Position numbers and translations under genes: made by a program
Origin: Parafilimonas sp.
GTDB lineage: Bacteria > Bacteroidota > Bacteroidia > Chitinophagales > Chitinophagaceae
Assembly (NCBI GenBank): GCA_023251275.1
Contig: JAHEZC010000190.1
Location: 1-5,955, forward strand
DNA length: 5,955 nucleotides
Direction of reading: 5' to 3'
Shown: piece by piece, positions 5,412 to 5,955 of the stretch
Layout of the letters: each line of letters begins with the position of its first letter
Numbering within the stretch: position 1 is the first letter of the stretch
The notes under the pieces: model-generated
What the model saw: the letters and a program-made list of their open reading frames with translations, nothing else
What the model was told of the DNA's origin: nothing
The model's database searches: none

Positions 5412-5955
5412 TTTATCAATCATTGCCTGCAGTTTCTCTATCGGAAAATTTTGTTCGATCATTTTCCTGTAATAAGCTCCTTGTTCGCCGCCATACATTG
5501 GGGCGTCGCTGACCCACTCCCAGTACAATACCATGAACTGCGGTATGTACTTCGGAAGGTCTTTCCTGAAATAGGCAGGATTTTCGGTAATCAACATTTT
5601 GCCGCCTTCAACCCCACTGGCAAAAACAGGAATGTTTTCCTCCACCGAAAAAGGTTGAAGCACTTCAGCCGGAGTATCAAGCAGTTTGTCTGCTTTGGAT
5701 TTTTCCAATGCTGCTTCATATCTTTTTATTCCATCCTCCTTCATCTTGATCATGTTATTAACCGTTTCGTCTCTTCGTTGCTGTTCGGTTTTATAAGTAT
5801 CCAGGAAATTTTTCCTGATAGCATCCCTTTGATATGTATCGTTTTTGTAATCTTCTTCTATTTTATCCAATGATTTCTTTTTCTCCGCTTCCTGTACTTC
5901 CAATGAACGTACGGGCATTTGCTTTGCAAATTTTATCTGCTCATCATAAAAATGA
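5409..5955 (-). CDS. Unrecognised helix-rich protein, C-terminal 181 residues (runs off right edge)
   Basis: The frame stays open past the internal Met at 5918 to the right edge (upstream residues read HFYDEQIKFAKQ), so the start lies outside the window and only the C-terminus is seen. The first about 90 visible residues are rich in Glu, Lys, Gln and Arg with few prolines, from EAEKKKSLDKIEEDY to YEAALEKSKADKLL, and look like one long helix or coiled coil. The last about 80 residues appear globular: PFSVEENIPVFASGVEGG, then AYFRKDLPKYIPQFMVLYW, ending FPIEKLQAMIDK. There is no membrane segment in the visible part. I do not recognise the family and assign no function. The TAG stop (5411-5409) coincides with the outer end of the IS repeat, so the insertion either abuts the natural stop or replaced the last residues. 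Confidence 0.7.
   Translation of the reverse strand, partial: HFYDEQIKFAKQMPVRSLEVQEAEKKKSLDKIEEDYKNDTYQRDAIRKNFLDTYKTEQQRRDETVNNMIKMKEDGIKRYEAALEKSKADKLLDTPAEVLQPFSVEENIPVFASGVEGGKMLITENPAYFRKDLPKYIPQFMVLYWEWVSDAPMYGGEQGAYYRKMIEQNFPIEKLQAMIDK

Noticed and set aside
5400..5873. 157-residue plus-strand open frame rich in Phe and Ile
   Set aside because: It is the complement of the Lys/Glu-rich coiled-coil coding region on the minus strand, which naturally gives Phe/Leu-rich antisense translation.

Overview
The window looks like part of a Bacteroidota chromosome, probably Chitinophagaceae or a near relative. The protein families fit this: a lipoprotein of the vanadium-haloperoxidase/PAP2 type, a periplasmic GH65 glucosidase closest to bacterial kojibiose hydrolases, and a 184-residue membrane-anchored hypothetical protein of a type I associate with that family. 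No start codon has a clear Shine-Dalgarno sequence, and an exact TAnnTTTG -7 element lies before the terC-like gene. Base composition is moderately AT-rich and fairly even. The organism call is inference.

Layout, left to right. (1) 1-3281, minus strand: three genes read leftward in the order GH65 glucosidase (3281 to 1251), small anchored hypothetical (1214 to 660), then the N-terminal part of the haloperoxidase-like lipoprotein (553 to beyond the left edge). The gaps are 36 and 106 bp. The first two genes are probably co-transcribed; the third may be, or may have its own control at a 17-bp palindrome (605-621). (2) 3282-3405: a divergent intergenic region with three related copies of an ATC(A)GC(G)AACG..TAA element, two direct and one inverted, which looks like an operator cluster. 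(3) 3406-3789, plus strand: a VOC-fold metalloenzyme. (4) 3815-4606, minus strand: a TerC-family integral membrane protein, convergent with the VOC gene and only 25 bp from it. (5) 4675-5411: remnant of an ISNCY-type insertion sequence. About the first third of a transposase gene survives, and imperfect 19-bp terminal inverted repeats are still recognisable on both sides. (6) 5409-5955, minus strand: the C-terminal part of an unrecognised helix-rich protein whose TAG stop codon overlaps the right-hand repeat.

How the genes may work together: all three products of the left cluster are predicted to be exported or membrane-anchored (a cleavable signal peptide, a signal anchor, a lipoprotein signal), so they plausibly act in or on the cell envelope. 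The glucosidase would release glucose from alpha-glucosides such as kojibiose. I see no direct biochemical link between the glucosidase and the haloperoxidase-like protein. VOC and TerC are housekeeping or stress-type genes with no evident link to the cluster. I do not see a defence system, CRISPR array, RNA gene or clearly new multi-gene system. The least ordinary signals are the internally deleted IS with both ends kept and the three-copy element in the divergent promoter region.
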